Shown: positions 52,504-61,016, counted from the stretch's first letter. The stretch: DNA of 64,000 nt from JANNNX01 sp031398745 (GCA_031398745.1 JANNNX010000071.1:1-64000); one strand, 5' to 3'. A program made the numbers and translations. The notes: a model not told the origin generated them from the letters alone.

Positions 52504-53286
52504 TCAGTCCTCGACCGCCGCCGGGTTGAACATCCCGGCGATCATTCCCCCATCCACCGGGAGGGCGACGCCGGTGATGTAGCCGGCGTCGGCGGAGGCG
52601 AGGAAGAGGAAGGCCTCTGCGATCTCCTCCGGGCGCCCGACCCGTGCCTCCCACGGCACGCCGGCACCCATCACCTCGCGGGTGAGGCCCGACTGGCCCA
52701 GCATCCCGTCGAGGATCGCGGTGTCGACCGGGCCCGGGCACACGCAATTGACCCGGATGCCGTGGCGAGCGTGATCGAGGGCCATGGTCCGGACCATGTT
52801 GATCACCGCGGCCTTGCTGGCGTTGTAGGCGAGCAGGCCCGTGGTGCCCTGCAGCCCCCCGTCCGACGCCGTGAACAGGATCGATCCCCCACCGCTGCGA
52901 CGGAGGACCGGCACGGCGTGCTTCGAGAGCAGGAAACCGCCCTTCACGTTCACCGCCCATACCCGGTCCCACGTGGCCTCGTCGAGGGTCACCACCGATC
53001 CGGTGGCGCCGATACCGGCGTTGTTCACGACGACGTCGAGGCGTCCGTAGGTGTCCACCGCCAACGCCACCGCGGCCCGGGCATCGGCGTCGGCGGACAC
53101 GTCGATCCCGATCGAGACCGCGGTGCCGCCCTCGGCGAGGATCTCGGCGGCAACATCAGCGGCCTCGGGCGCCCGCAGGTCGGCCACCACGATCGACGCG
53201 CCTTCGGTCGCGAACCGCAGAGCCGTGGCCCGGCCGATGCCGGCCGCGGCGCCGGTCACGATGGCTACCTTGCCCCCCAGTCGCAC
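52504..53286 (-). CDS. Short-chain dehydrogenase/reductase, 260 aa
   Basis: This is a classical SDR with the cofactor motif TGAAAGIGRA, the structural NNAG, the catalytic Ser in FTASDGG, YNASK (Tyr and Lys) and the C-terminal ITGVALPVDGG. An Asp after the second strand (VVADLRAPEA) favours NAD+ over NADP+. The substrate is not predictable. The GTG at 53286 has GGGAGG about 7 bases upstream and gives MRLGGKVAIVTGAA. Confidence 0.93.
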   Translation of the reverse strand: MRLGGKVAIVTGAAAGIGRATALRFATEGASIVVADLRAPEAADVAAEILAEGGTAVSIGIDVSADADARAAVALAVDTYGRLDVVVNNAGIGATGSVVTLDEATWDRVWAVNVKGGFLLSKHAVPVLRRSGGGSILFTASDGGLQGTTGLLAYNASKAAVINMVRTMALDHARHGIRVNCVCPGPVDTAILDGMLGQSGLTREVMGAGVPWEARVGRPEEIAEAFLFLASADAGYITGVALPVDGGMIAGMFNPAAVED

Positions 53287-53332
53287 GGCGCTCCCTCCCG
53301 GGCCCGCGCACAGGCGACGACCCGGCCCGATG

Positions 53333-53869
53333 CTAGCGAGCGTCCCCTCCGGTCCGGCCCGCTCCACGGGTTCGGGGATCCTCGGCCCCGGGTGCGCCCT
53401 GGCTCTCGAGCAGGTGGCAGGCCTCGCCAATCGAGCGGCAGACGGCTTCGGCCAGTACCAGCGCGGGCCCCTCGAACCACCCCTCGGCCGGCACCACCAC
53501 GTGCACCCCGTGGGAGCGGGGACCTTCGGTGCGCAACGAGATCGCCGGGCGCCCGCCGACGATCAGCACCGAGCGGGCCCGGGGATCGTCGAGCGCGTCG
53601 GACAGCGAGCGCGCCAGGTCGAAGAGATCCTCGGCATCCACCGCCCCTCGCGCCGCCAGCCGGGGTCCGGCGCCGTCGGCCCGGTGCAGGTAGCCGCACA
53701 GGGCAACGGGAGCGACCGACTCGAGCAGGTCGAAGCCGAGCCGCACCAGACGCTCAACGGTCGACTCGATCGATTCTGTGTCGACCGAGGCCGCCGCCAC
53801 CGGGGCCAGCGGGATGATCGAGGCCAGTCCCCGGCCCAGCCCCCGACGCGCGTCGCTCATCGCTTCCAT
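53333..53869 (-). CDS. Hypothetical protein with ParB-like N-terminal motif, 178 aa
   Basis: The N-terminus (MSDARRGLGRGLASIIPL from the second Met, 53860) copies the opening of chromosome-partition ParB proteins, where the basic LGRGL peptide stimulates ParA. None of the ParB CTPase or HTH domains follows. Residues about 28-150 form an alpha/beta domain of GAF- or roadblock-like appearance (STVERLVRLGFDLLESVAPV, SVLIVGGRPAIS, GPALVLAEAVCRSIGEAC). The last 25 residues are disordered. The function is unknown. Confidence 0.7.
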   Translation of the reverse strand: MEAMSDARRGLGRGLASIIPLAPVAAASVDTESIESTVERLVRLGFDLLESVAPVALCGYLHRADGAGPRLAARGAVDAEDLFDLARSLSDALDDPRARSVLIVGGRPAISLRTEGPRSHGVHVVVPAEGWFEGPALVLAEAVCRSIGEACHLLESQGAPGAEDPRTRGAGRTGGDAR

Positions 53870-53925
53870 GTTGGCAGCAGGCTCCGGCGTTGCCGCATCT
53901 CGGAGTGGCCCTTACCAACCCGGCG

Positions 53926-53931
53926 TAGAGT
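53926..53931 (+). promoter_or_regulatory. -10 element of the Rv2466c-like gene
   Basis: TAGAGT gives a leader of about 23 bases carrying a purine-rich AAGGGGG site before the GTG at 53961. Confidence 0.45.
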
Positions 53932-53960
53932 CGCCGCCTCGCGACGACGAAGGGGGCCCC

Positions 53961-54608
53961 GTGGCCGACATCGAGTTCTTCTGGGATCCCGGGTGCCCCT
54001 GGGCGTGGATCACCTCCCGTTGGGTGCACGAGGTCATCGATCAGCGCGGCATCGAGGTCGACTGGCGTCTCATCTCGCTACGGATCCTCAACGAGGCCAA
54101 CGGTCCCCGACCGGCCCCGCCCGAGGGCTTCAGCCCGCCGCCCGGGTTCATGGAGCGCATGGAGCTCTCCCAGCGCACGCTGCGGGTGGCAGCGGCCATC
54201 CGAGAGGAGCTAGACCCGGCCAAGGCCGGCGATCTCTACACCGCCGTCGGCACCCTCATCCACGTCGAGGGCGCCCCCGGCAAGGCGATGGCCGAGGAGG
54301 ACTACGGCGACCTGCTGGAGTCGATCGGCATCCCCCGCAGCTTCGGCGCGGCAGGTGAGGACGAGCGGTGGGAGGACGTCATCCGGGCCTCCACCGAGGA
54401 GGCGCTGACCCGTACCGGCCGAGAGGTCGGCACCCCGGTCCTCACCTTCGAGCCCCCCGACGGTCCGTCCTACTTCGGGCCGGTGCTCAACCGCATCCCC
54501 CGGGGCGACGAGGCCCTCGAGCTCTTCGACGCGGTGCGGACCCTGGTCCACGTGCCGGGCTTCGCCGAGCTCAAGCGCTCCGACCGGGGCACCCCCCAGA
54601 CGGCCTGA
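53961..54608 (+). CDS. DsbA-fold protein related to mycothiol-dependent nitroreductase Rv2466c, 215 aa
   Basis: The thioredoxin-like fold starts FFWDPGCPWAWITSRWV, and the C-terminus (GTPVLTF, YFGPVLNRIPRGDEA, ELKRS) matches mycobacterial Rv2466c closely. That enzyme uses a CPWC site with mycothiol to reduce substrates. Here the site is Cys12-Pro-Trp-Ala15, so the resolving Cys is missing and a monothiol mechanism must apply if it is active. The GTG at 53961 has AAGGGGG upstream. The M24 peptidase gene follows after 11 bases. Confidence 0.9.
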   Translation: MADIEFFWDPGCPWAWITSRWVHEVIDQRGIEVDWRLISLRILNEANGPRPAPPEGFSPPPGFMERMELSQRTLRVAAAIREELDPAKAGDLYTAVGTLIHVEGAPGKAMAEEDYGDLLESIGIPRSFGAAGEDERWEDVIRASTEEALTRTGREVGTPVLTFEPPDGPSYFGPVLNRIPRGDEALELFDAVRTLVHVPGFAELKRSDRGTPQTA

Positions 54609-54619
54609 GCGGGCACGCC

Positions 54620-55822
54620 GTGCTGCTCAACCGGGGACGCTTGGAGGCGATGCTCGACCAGCACCGTCTCGACGCGGTGGTGGCCATACTGCCCAAGAAC
54701 GTCTACTACCTGAGCGAGTACGACTCGTCGGGCATGTGGTCGTTCCCCCGCATCGCCATGGCGGTGCTGCCCCGCGACCCGTCCTTGGCCCCGGCGGTGC
54801 TGACCGCCGACATGGACGCCATGGAGAACGGGGAGAGCGGCTGGGTCCAGGAGCGACGGACTTACGCCGCCAACGAGACCCTGACCAAGCGCCACATCGC
54901 CGCCTTCGAGGCCGGTGCGGTCGTGCCCGACGACGAGCTCGGGATCGAGGGCCCGCGCAACCAGGCCGAAGCGGTCGCCCGCTACCTGCGGGAGCTGGGC
55001 CTGGATAGCGCTCGGGTGGCCTTCGACGACGAGTGGCTCGGGCGCCGGGTGGCCGAGGAGCTCGACACCGTCGAGCCCGTTCCCGGCGAGTCGCTGTTGC
55101 GTTGGGTGCGGATGGTCAAGACGCCCGACGAGCTGGTCCTGATGCGGGCCTCGGCCCGCAAGAACGAGCTCGCCACCCTGGCCGCCATCGAGGCGGTGGC
55201 CGCGGGGGCGACCTTTGCCGAGTGCCAGCGGGTCTACCGCTCGACCATCACCTTCATGGGAGGCGACGCCGACTACATGGTCGGCACCGCCAATCGGCCC
55301 GGAGCGACGGCCGGGCCTGCCCTCACCGGAGGGGGGGACGACCGTCGGGCGGGCGATTCGTTCTGGTTCGACGCCTTCGGTGGCTACCGCCATTACCGCA
55401 ACGATCTGGGCCGCAGCGCGGTGGTGGGCGAGCCCAACGCGGCCCAGCGCCGGGGCCATCGGGCTCTGCGCGACGGCTGGCGGCGGATCGTCGAGGAGCT
55501 GAAGGTCGGCATGGACTCCCGCGAGTTGGGAGCGCTGGCCATCCGCAGCGTGCGCGAGGCGGGCTGGCCCGACTACCTGGTGACCTCGCCCCACTGCATC
55601 GGCCTCGACCACTTCGAGCACCCGACGCCCGACACCGTCTACGAGCCCTTCCTCCTCGAGGCCGGCGTCGTCATCACCGTCGACCTGCCCCTGTTCAGCC
55701 CGGAGGTCGGACACCTGCACACCGAGGACGCCCTCGTCGTCCACGACGACGGGGTCGAGCTGCTCACCTCCGACGACCGGCTCTTCGTCATCGAGGACGG
55801 CACCGCCCACCCGATGGACTGA
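54620..55822 (+). CDS. Divergent M24-family (Xaa-Pro aminopeptidase-like) metallohydrolase, 400 aa
   Basis: The N-terminal creatinase-like domain (about 1-150) is followed by the pita-bread domain. The usual five metal ligands (Asp, Asp, His, Glu, Glu) appear as DAFGGYRHYRND (two Asp), PHCIGLDHFEHP (His), VITVDLP (Asp where Glu is normal) and HTEDALVV (Glu). The GHG loop is also changed to PHC. It may act on a substrate other than proline peptides. It is probably co-transcribed with the Rv2466c-like gene. Confidence 0.85.
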   Translation: MLLNRGRLEAMLDQHRLDAVVAILPKNVYYLSEYDSSGMWSFPRIAMAVLPRDPSLAPAVLTADMDAMENGESGWVQERRTYAANETLTKRHIAAFEAGAVVPDDELGIEGPRNQAEAVARYLRELGLDSARVAFDDEWLGRRVAEELDTVEPVPGESLLRWVRMVKTPDELVLMRASARKNELATLAAIEAVAAGATFAECQRVYRSTITFMGGDADYMVGTANRPGATAGPALTGGGDDRRAGDSFWFDAFGGYRHYRNDLGRSAVVGEPNAAQRRGHRALRDGWRRIVEELKVGMDSRELGALAIRSVREAGWPDYLVTSPHCIGLDHFEHPTPDTVYEPFLLEAGVVITVDLPLFSPEVGHLHTEDALVVHDDGVELLTSDDRLFVIEDGTAHPMD

Positions 55823-55891
55823 CGTCGGGCCACCGCGGCACCTCTGGGCTGTCGCTCAAGGCCGCCCCGAACGGCTCCGATACCCAGCGCA

Positions 55892-56947
55892 ATGGTCCTG
55901 TCGACCGGCGGGACCGAGCCAGCGGGACGGCCCATGAGCGAACACGGACAGACCGGCACCGATTCCACCACCAGTGCGCCCCGCGCCTCGGACTCCCTGC
56001 CCACTCTGGGCGCCGGGCGCTCCGGGATCGACAAGGAGGCGATGGCGCTCATCGATCGGCTGCACGCCGAGGTCGAGGGGGCCGAGGCCGCCCTCGACCG
56101 GCGCTTCGCCGGGCCCTCGGCCCGCCAGCGCCTGGACCAGGCCCGACAGGCCGAGTCCGAAGCCCTCGTCGCCCTGGGCTTCGACTCCTACGCCGACTTC
56201 CTCTTCGGTCTCCCGGCCCACCGACCCGGTGAGGACCCCTTCGGTCGGGAGGCGTCTCCCCCCGCCGCGGAGCTCGTCGCCGACACCGTCGCCACCTTGG
56301 GCGTGTGGGCCGGCTGGACCGACCCCGAGCCACTGAACACCGAGACCCGAGACCGGGTCAACCCCGACCCCGACCCCGCCCCCGACCAGGAGATCCTCAT
56401 GTCCTTCACCACCGACTCGCTGACCACCCACACCCCGCCCGCCGACATCGACGAGCCCTTCCCCACCGAGGCCCTCCAGCAGGCCCGGGATGAGGCGGTC
56501 GCGCTCCAGGCCACCGGGGAATCGATCCTCGCCTCGATGCAAGCCCAGGCGGCCGCCTTCGTCACCACCCACGTCCGCCGGGTCGAAGAGGAGGCCGTGC
56601 GGGTCACCGACGCAGCCCGGGCCGAAGCCGGCCGCATCCTGGCCGAGGCCGAGGAGCATCGGCAGGCCACCAGCGCCGCCACCGCCCAGACCCGGGTGCA
56701 CCTGGCGCAAGAGATCGACGGCATCGGCGCCACCCTCGACTCGCTCGGTCGGATGATCACCGACCTGGCCGGCGCCCTCGACGGCCTTCGCCAGGAGATG
56801 CAGGCAAGTCGGGAAGCCCTGGTGCCGACGGGCTCCCAGGGGTGGGCGCCGAGCCCCGAGATCGACCAGGCGGAGCCGGCGAGCCCCACCGATACCGACT
56901 TCGAGCCCAACGTCACCCCATGGGAGGGTGACCCGAGCGGCTTCTGA
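55892..56947 (+). CDS. Acidic coiled-coil protein, hypothetical, 351 aa
   Basis: An N-terminal helical region (about 45-115, KEAMALIDRLHAEVEGAEA...) is joined by an Asp/Pro-rich linker (NPDPDPAPDQ) to a long alanine-rich coiled coil (about 185-305, HVRRVEEEAVRVTDAARAEA...) resembling DivIVA or ATP-synthase-b-like stalks. A disordered acidic tail ends the protein. There is no membrane segment. The start could also be the ATG at 55934 (337 aa), which begins MSEHGQTGTD. The function is unknown. A scaffold role is a guess. Confidence 0.7.
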   Translation: MVLSTGGTEPAGRPMSEHGQTGTDSTTSAPRASDSLPTLGAGRSGIDKEAMALIDRLHAEVEGAEAALDRRFAGPSARQRLDQARQAESEALVALGFDSYADFLFGLPAHRPGEDPFGREASPPAAELVADTVATLGVWAGWTDPEPLNTETRDRVNPDPDPAPDQEILMSFTTDSLTTHTPPADIDEPFPTEALQQARDEAVALQATGESILASMQAQAAAFVTTHVRRVEEEAVRVTDAARAEAGRILAEAEEHRQATSAATAQTRVHLAQEIDGIGATLDSLGRMITDLAGALDGLRQEMQASREALVPTGSQGWAPSPEIDQAEPASPTDTDFEPNVTPWEGDPSGF

Positions 56948-56956
56948 GCCGGAGGT

Positions 56957-57373
56957 TCAGCCGTCGCCGGGGGGCGGCCCGGCGGGCATCTCTCGGATCT
57001 CGTGGAGCACGTACTCGTTGCCGTCGGGATCGGCGAAGCGTCCCTCGGCCGGTCCCCCGGGCATGCGAGCCTCGGGAGCCTTGGGGAAGTCGACGCCCTT
57101 GGACGACAGGTCCTCGTAGGTCGCCTGGATCTCCTTCGATCCGAAGACGATGCCGGAGAACCCGCCCTTCTCCAGCCCGGCCGTGGCGTCGGACCCCTCC
57201 TTGGCCAGGACCAGCTGCACCCCGGCGCCGGGGACGCTGACGGTGAGGAATCGGAACGGGCCCATGTCGTGGTCGATACCGACCTCGAGGCCGACCTTGT
57301 TCACGTAGAAGTCGTAGGCCGCGTCCTGATCGGCCACCACCACCGTGATGTACTCCAACTTGTCGATGGCCAT
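56957..57373 (-). CDS. VOC/glyoxalase-like protein, 138 aa
   Basis: Two beta-alpha-beta-beta-beta repeats of the vicinal oxygen chelate fold are seen: KLEYITVVVADQDAAYDFYV and FSGIVFGSKEIQATYEDL ... FADPDGNEYVLHEI. The C-terminal Glu-containing strand is the usual metal position, but the first metal His is not present at the start strand, so catalysis is uncertain. The ATG at 57373 has GGAGGG about 8 bases upstream. It is divergent from the pyruvate kinase gene. Confidence 0.87.
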   Translation of the reverse strand: MAIDKLEYITVVVADQDAAYDFYVNKVGLEVGIDHDMGPFRFLTVSVPGAGVQLVLAKEGSDATAGLEKGGFSGIVFGSKEIQATYEDLSSKGVDFPKAPEARMPGGPAEGRFADPDGNEYVLHEIREMPAGPPPGDG

Positions 57374-57501
57374 GACGGGCCCCCTCCATCGGTCTGCGGG
57401 GCGGCGAGCATATCGACGTTCGGCCCAGGCCTCAGGTCCGCGTCAGTCGACGTTGCCCCTGCGGTCACCGATCCGCGGCCCGGGCGTGCGATGGTGGGCG
57501 G

Positions 57502-58950
57502 GTGGACCCTCGCCGAACGAAGATCGTCGCCACCATCGGCCCCGCCTCTGACGACCCGGCGGTGCTCCTCCAGCTGATCGACGCCGGGATGGACATGGCC
57601 CGCCTCGGCTTGGCCCACGGGCCGGTGGAGGAGACCATCGAGCGCATCGCCCGCATCCGAGCCGCGGCCCGGCGGGCCAAACGGCACGTGGGCATCCTGG
57701 TCGACCTTCCGGGTCCGAAGGTTCGCGCCGGGTCGTTCCCGGAGGCCGGGGTGGTCGTGGCCGAGGGCGACGTCGTCGAGTTGGTGGCCGACGAGCGCCC
57801 CGATGCCACCAGCAACGCCACCTGCATCTCGGTGACCTACGCCGCCCTCCTGGATGACATCGGCCCCGGGGACCGGATCCCCCTCGGCGACGGCGGCGTG
57901 GAACTGCGGATCGAGCGGGTCGAGCACGATCGGGCCACGGCGGTGGTGGCCAGCGGCGGACTCCTCAAGGGACGGCCGGGCGTGACCCTGGCCAGCGAGA
58001 AGGTGGGCCTGCCGACCCCGACGCCCGACGATCTGCGGCTCCTCGGAGCGGTCCTCGAGGTCGGGGTCGACGCGGTGGCGATCTCCTTCGTGCGCCAGGC
58101 CGCCGACGTCGCCCGGGCCCGGGCCTTCATCGGGGAGGACGGCCCTACCTTGGTGGCCAAGATCGAGACCCAGTCGGCGGTCGACGCCATCGACGAGGTC
58201 ATCGCGGCATCGGACGCGGTGATGGTGGCCCGAGGCGACCTCGGGGTGCGTTGCGCCCTGGAGGACGTCCCCCACATCCAGAAGCACATCATCCGCTCCG
58301 GGGTCGCCTACGGGCGGCCGGTGATCACCGCCACCCAGATGCTCGAATCGATGGTCTACGCCCCGAAGCCCACCCGGGCCGAGGTCACCGACGTCGCCAA
58401 CGCCGTGTTCGACGGCACTTCGGCGTTGATGCTGTCGGGCGAGACAGCCATCGGGCTCAACCCGGTCGCGGCCGTGGCCACCATGGCCCGCATCGCGGTG
58501 CGGGCCGAGCGGGACTTCGACCACGAGAGCTGGGGCACGCGTCTCGGGCGGGAGCAGGCCACCGATCCCGCCCTGGAGACGGCCACCCGGATGCACGCCG
58601 CGATCTCGGCGGCCGCCTGGCGAGCAGCCATCGAGGCCGACGTCAAGGCCATCCTGTGCTGCACCCGTAGCGGGGCCACGGCTCGCTCGATCGCCCGGTT
58701 CCGACCCCGAGCGCCGATCCTCGGCGTCACCCCGTCGGCCACCACCGCACGCCAGATGGGACTCATGTGGGGGGTCGAGCCGGTGCTGACCGGTGAGCAC
58801 GCGTCGGCCGACGAGATCGTGTGGTTCGCGGTCGAGGCCGCGGTCAACGTCGGCGTGGCGGTGGCTGGTGACGTGGTCGCGGTCCTGGCCGGGGCCCCCT
58901 ACGGGCCGGAGGCGGCCACCGACATCCTTCGCCTGGTGCGCGTCCACTGA
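57502..58950 (+). CDS. pyk: Divergent pyruvate kinase, K+-independent type, 482 aa
   Basis: The fold and most active-site motifs are those of pyruvate kinase, which makes pyruvate and ATP from phosphoenolpyruvate: KIVATIGPAS, KIETQSAVDAI (Lys and metal Glu), VARGDLGV (Asp), ITATQMLESM and SALMLSGETAIG. Lys73 in GPKVR marks the K+-independent class. However, the RLNFSHG loop reads RLGLAHG (Gly36, Ala38) and the DT pair reads DL, so several residues that bind K+ and nucleotide are lost. It may be a paralogue with altered activity. The GTG at 57502 is the best start. Confidence 0.88.
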   Translation: MDPRRTKIVATIGPASDDPAVLLQLIDAGMDMARLGLAHGPVEETIERIARIRAAARRAKRHVGILVDLPGPKVRAGSFPEAGVVVAEGDVVELVADERPDATSNATCISVTYAALLDDIGPGDRIPLGDGGVELRIERVEHDRATAVVASGGLLKGRPGVTLASEKVGLPTPTPDDLRLLGAVLEVGVDAVAISFVRQAADVARARAFIGEDGPTLVAKIETQSAVDAIDEVIAASDAVMVARGDLGVRCALEDVPHIQKHIIRSGVAYGRPVITATQMLESMVYAPKPTRAEVTDVANAVFDGTSALMLSGETAIGLNPVAAVATMARIAVRAERDFDHESWGTRLGREQATDPALETATRMHAAISAAAWRAAIEADVKAILCCTRSGATARSIARFRPRAPILGVTPSATTARQMGLMWGVEPVLTGEHASADEIVWFAVEAAVNVGVAVAGDVVAVLAGAPYGPEAATDILRLVRVH

Positions 58951-58982
58951 CGCCCCGCCGTCGGCGCACGGGCGCCGGCGGC

Positions 58983-59369
58983 TCAGGCAGGCTTGCGCGT
59001 GGGGGCGGCCAAGCGGCGCTGAGCACGTGCCGCCTCGAGCCGCTGACGCAGCTCAGGCGCCATCTTCGACTCGTTCCAGCCCAGGCTCGGGTCCATGGCG
59101 ATGTCGAGGTGGGCGACCCCGGCGAGGGGCCCCAGGCGCTCCCGGGCCTCCCGGACGAAGAGATGGCCCATGATGCAGCTGGGCTCGGTGACGCAGAGGC
59201 GGGCGTGGATCACGAACCCGTCGGGCCCGTCCTCGACCGCCACCGAGCGGACCAGGCCCATATCGACCAGCCCGCCCGGTGCGCCGGCGTTGACGCTGCA
59301 CGGGTCGAGGATGGTGTTGAGGATGTCGCGCACGACCTCCTCGGTCACCGGCACCGACGCCGTAGGCAT
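58983..59369 (-). CDS. DUF59/MIP18-family metal-sulfur cluster assembly-like protein, 128 aa
   Basis: The DUF59 fold is recognised by ILDPCSVNAGAPGGLVDMGLV and CVTEPSCIMG, the equivalents of the DPE..DLGL and SPGCP motifs of SufT/PaaD-type factors. It probably helps assemble or insert an iron centre. The ATG at 59369 lies 2 bases after the amidohydrolase stop, so the two are co-translated. Similar amidohydrolase-DUF59 pairs accompany soluble diiron monooxygenases in actinobacteria, but none is seen here. Confidence 0.82.
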   Translation of the reverse strand: MPTASVPVTEEVVRDILNTILDPCSVNAGAPGGLVDMGLVRSVAVEDGPDGFVIHARLCVTEPSCIMGHLFVREARERLGPLAGVAHLDIAMDPSLGWNESKMAPELRQRLEAARAQRRLAAPTRKPA

Positions 59370-59371
59370 GA

Positions 59372-60439
59372 TCAGACCCGCGACTTCCAGGCGTCGCGAA
59401 TGAGGTGCCAGGGGTCGGCCAGCACCTTGTCGACGCCGATGTCGTCGGCGGCCGCCGACGCCTTCATCGCCTCGATGTCCCAGCCCATGTGGCGGGCGTA
59501 GTTGCCGCCCAAGATGTCGCGCTTGGCGTCCTTGGTCAGCGTCGGCCACGGGTCCGGGAGCTCCCAGTCCCAGAACGTCCGGATGCAGGGCTGGGGGTGC
59601 AGGCCGGTGGCCCCGACCGACCAGAAAAGGCGCTGCGCCCCACCCTCGACCTGGAGGAACGTGCCCAGGATCTTGTTCCACTCGCCAGGGTCGGCGTGCA
59701 TGAAGCCCACCGTTCCCTCGAGGTTGACGGTGACGTTGGGGTAGTCCTCCATCAGCTGCGCCGTCTCCTCCAGGTAGGCGACACCTCCGTGGACGATCTC
59801 AAAGGTCAGGTCCGGGAACGCCTTGATGGGATCCTCGATGTCGGCGATTCCGAAGTAGGGGTCGAAAGGCAGGGGGCCGAGCGGGACCGCCTTGTGCATC
59901 CCGATCATCTTCAGGCCTCGCTGCTGGCAGCGCTCGATGACCGCCATCGTCGAGTCCGCGTTCATGAACGACGGCTTCAGCTCACCGTCGAAGAGATCGA
60001 TCGGGTAGAACTTCACGCCGATCAGGCCGGGCTTCTCGGCGATCTCGTCGATCTGCTCGAGGGCGTCGGGCGCCCACGGGTAGATCGGGGCGTAGGCGAA
60101 AGCCCGGTGGGGGTAGCGCTTGATGGCCTCCTCCCCCACCCACAGCGGCGAGCTGCCGTCGAGGTAAAGCCCCTCGAGGGGCACCCCGTGGTAGACGAAC
60201 GCGTCGGTGTGGCTCTCCGCCAGCATCACCTCGAGCAGGAGGTCGGGCTGGAACTCGAACTGGTGGATGAACTGCTCCCAGGTCAGGTCCCACCGGCGGT
60301 CGTCCTTGGGATGGAAGCCGATGTGGGCGCCGTGGTAGAGCTGCTGCATCACGTCGGGCAGGAACTCGGCGACGTAGTTGTCGGGCAGGAAGTTGAAGGC
60401 GTGGACCGTCGCGTCGATCACGAAGGCGTCGTCGATCAT
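59372..60439 (-). CDS. Amidohydrolase-2 family TIM-barrel protein, 355 aa
   Basis: The protein starts MIDDAFVIDATVHAFNFLPD. The amidohydrolase barrel can be followed through LIGVKFYPID (barrel Lys/strand), MIGMHKAVPLG, FEIVHGGVAYLEE and WSVGATGLHPQP. It resembles amidohydrolases encoded beside propane/phenol-type (mim/prm) diiron monooxygenases, where they are accessory proteins. The ATG has AGAAGGG upstream. It lies between glcG-like and DUF59 genes in a three-gene operon. Confidence 0.88.
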   Translation of the reverse strand: MIDDAFVIDATVHAFNFLPDNYVAEFLPDVMQQLYHGAHIGFHPKDDRRWDLTWEQFIHQFEFQPDLLLEVMLAESHTDAFVYHGVPLEGLYLDGSSPLWVGEEAIKRYPHRAFAYAPIYPWAPDALEQIDEIAEKPGLIGVKFYPIDLFDGELKPSFMNADSTMAVIERCQQRGLKMIGMHKAVPLGPLPFDPYFGIADIEDPIKAFPDLTFEIVHGGVAYLEETAQLMEDYPNVTVNLEGTVGFMHADPGEWNKILGTFLQVEGGAQRLFWSVGATGLHPQPCIRTFWDWELPDPWPTLTKDAKRDILGGNYARHMGWDIEAMKASAAADDIGVDKVLADPWHLIRDAWKSRV

Positions 60440-60476
60440 CTGGGAACCCTTCTCTCGTTCTTGCTCGTGGCGTGCG

Positions 60477-60896
60477 CTAGCGAGGGACCATCGCGGCGAT
60501 CGTCTTCTCGCCGATGACGTGGTCCTGACTGTAGTGACCGCCGGCGATGCCCAGACCGCCGACCACGGCAAAGGCGACCATCACCGGGAAGCCCCCCGGC
60601 AGCAGGACGATCTGGTCGTCCATGGCCGCCAGACCGGCCCGCAGGATCGGGTCATCGGACACGGCGGTGGAGTCGACCAGGTGCTGGGTCGAGTTGGAGA
60701 GCAGCTGGGCGGCGTTGGCTTTGCGCCGGGCGACCTCGAGGTTGAGGTGAGGGACCCCGTCCATCCGGGCGCCGGCCACCAGCAGTCCCTCACGGTCGAC
60801 CACCGCCACCGCGATCTTCACCCGCTGCTCGGCCGCGATCTCGAGAGCCTTGTCGAGGTGAGCCTGCGCGACCGCGAGGGTGAGTCCCCCAGCCAT
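60477..60896 (-). CDS. GlcG/HbpS-like heme- or ligand-binding protein, 139 aa
   Basis: The single GlcG/HbpS domain is marked by KIAVAVVDREGLLVAGARMDG, ARRKANAAQLL and a C-terminal GGFPVMV...VGGLGIAGGHYSQDHVIGE. HbpS binds haem in Streptomyces. Many GlcG proteins have no known ligand. It has no signal peptide. The ATG at 60896 has GGGAGG. It opens the operon with the amidohydrolase and DUF59 genes and is divergent from marR. Confidence 0.88.
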   Translation of the reverse strand: MAGGLTLAVAQAHLDKALEIAAEQRVKIAVAVVDREGLLVAGARMDGVPHLNLEVARRKANAAQLLSNSTQHLVDSTAVSDDPILRAGLAAMDDQIVLLPGGFPVMVAFAVVGGLGIAGGHYSQDHVIGEKTIAAMVPR

Positions 60897-60916
60897 GGTG
60901 CCTCCCGTGGTTCGCA

Positions 60917-60931
60917 GTGGTCGACGACCAC
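60917..60931. promoter_or_regulatory. Palindromic operator candidate upstream of the glcG-like operon
   Basis: GTGGTCG-A-CGACCAC is a perfect 15-base palindrome, 21-35 bases before the GlcG-like start. It suits a dimeric regulator such as the divergent MarR. Confidence 0.55.
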
Positions 60932-60992
60932 AGCTCTGGGTGGCGAGCGTACCTACGGCTTCTGGGGGGCCCGAAACCCCCGTGGCCTCGCA

Positions 60993-61015
60993 GGTCCTTC
61001 GCTACGCTAAGGACC
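60993..61015. promoter_or_regulatory. Inverted repeat enclosing the marR -10 element
   Basis: GGTCCTT (60993-60999) and AAGGACC (61009-61015) flank TACGCT (61003-61008), which ends 8 bases before the GTG at 61017. Binding here would repress marR itself. Confidence 0.55.
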
Positions 61016-61016
61016 C

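Noticed and set aside
52501..52506. TGATCA at the egtD/SDR junction
   Set aside because: It arises simply because two convergent stop codons abut. A six-base palindrome here carries no further evidence.
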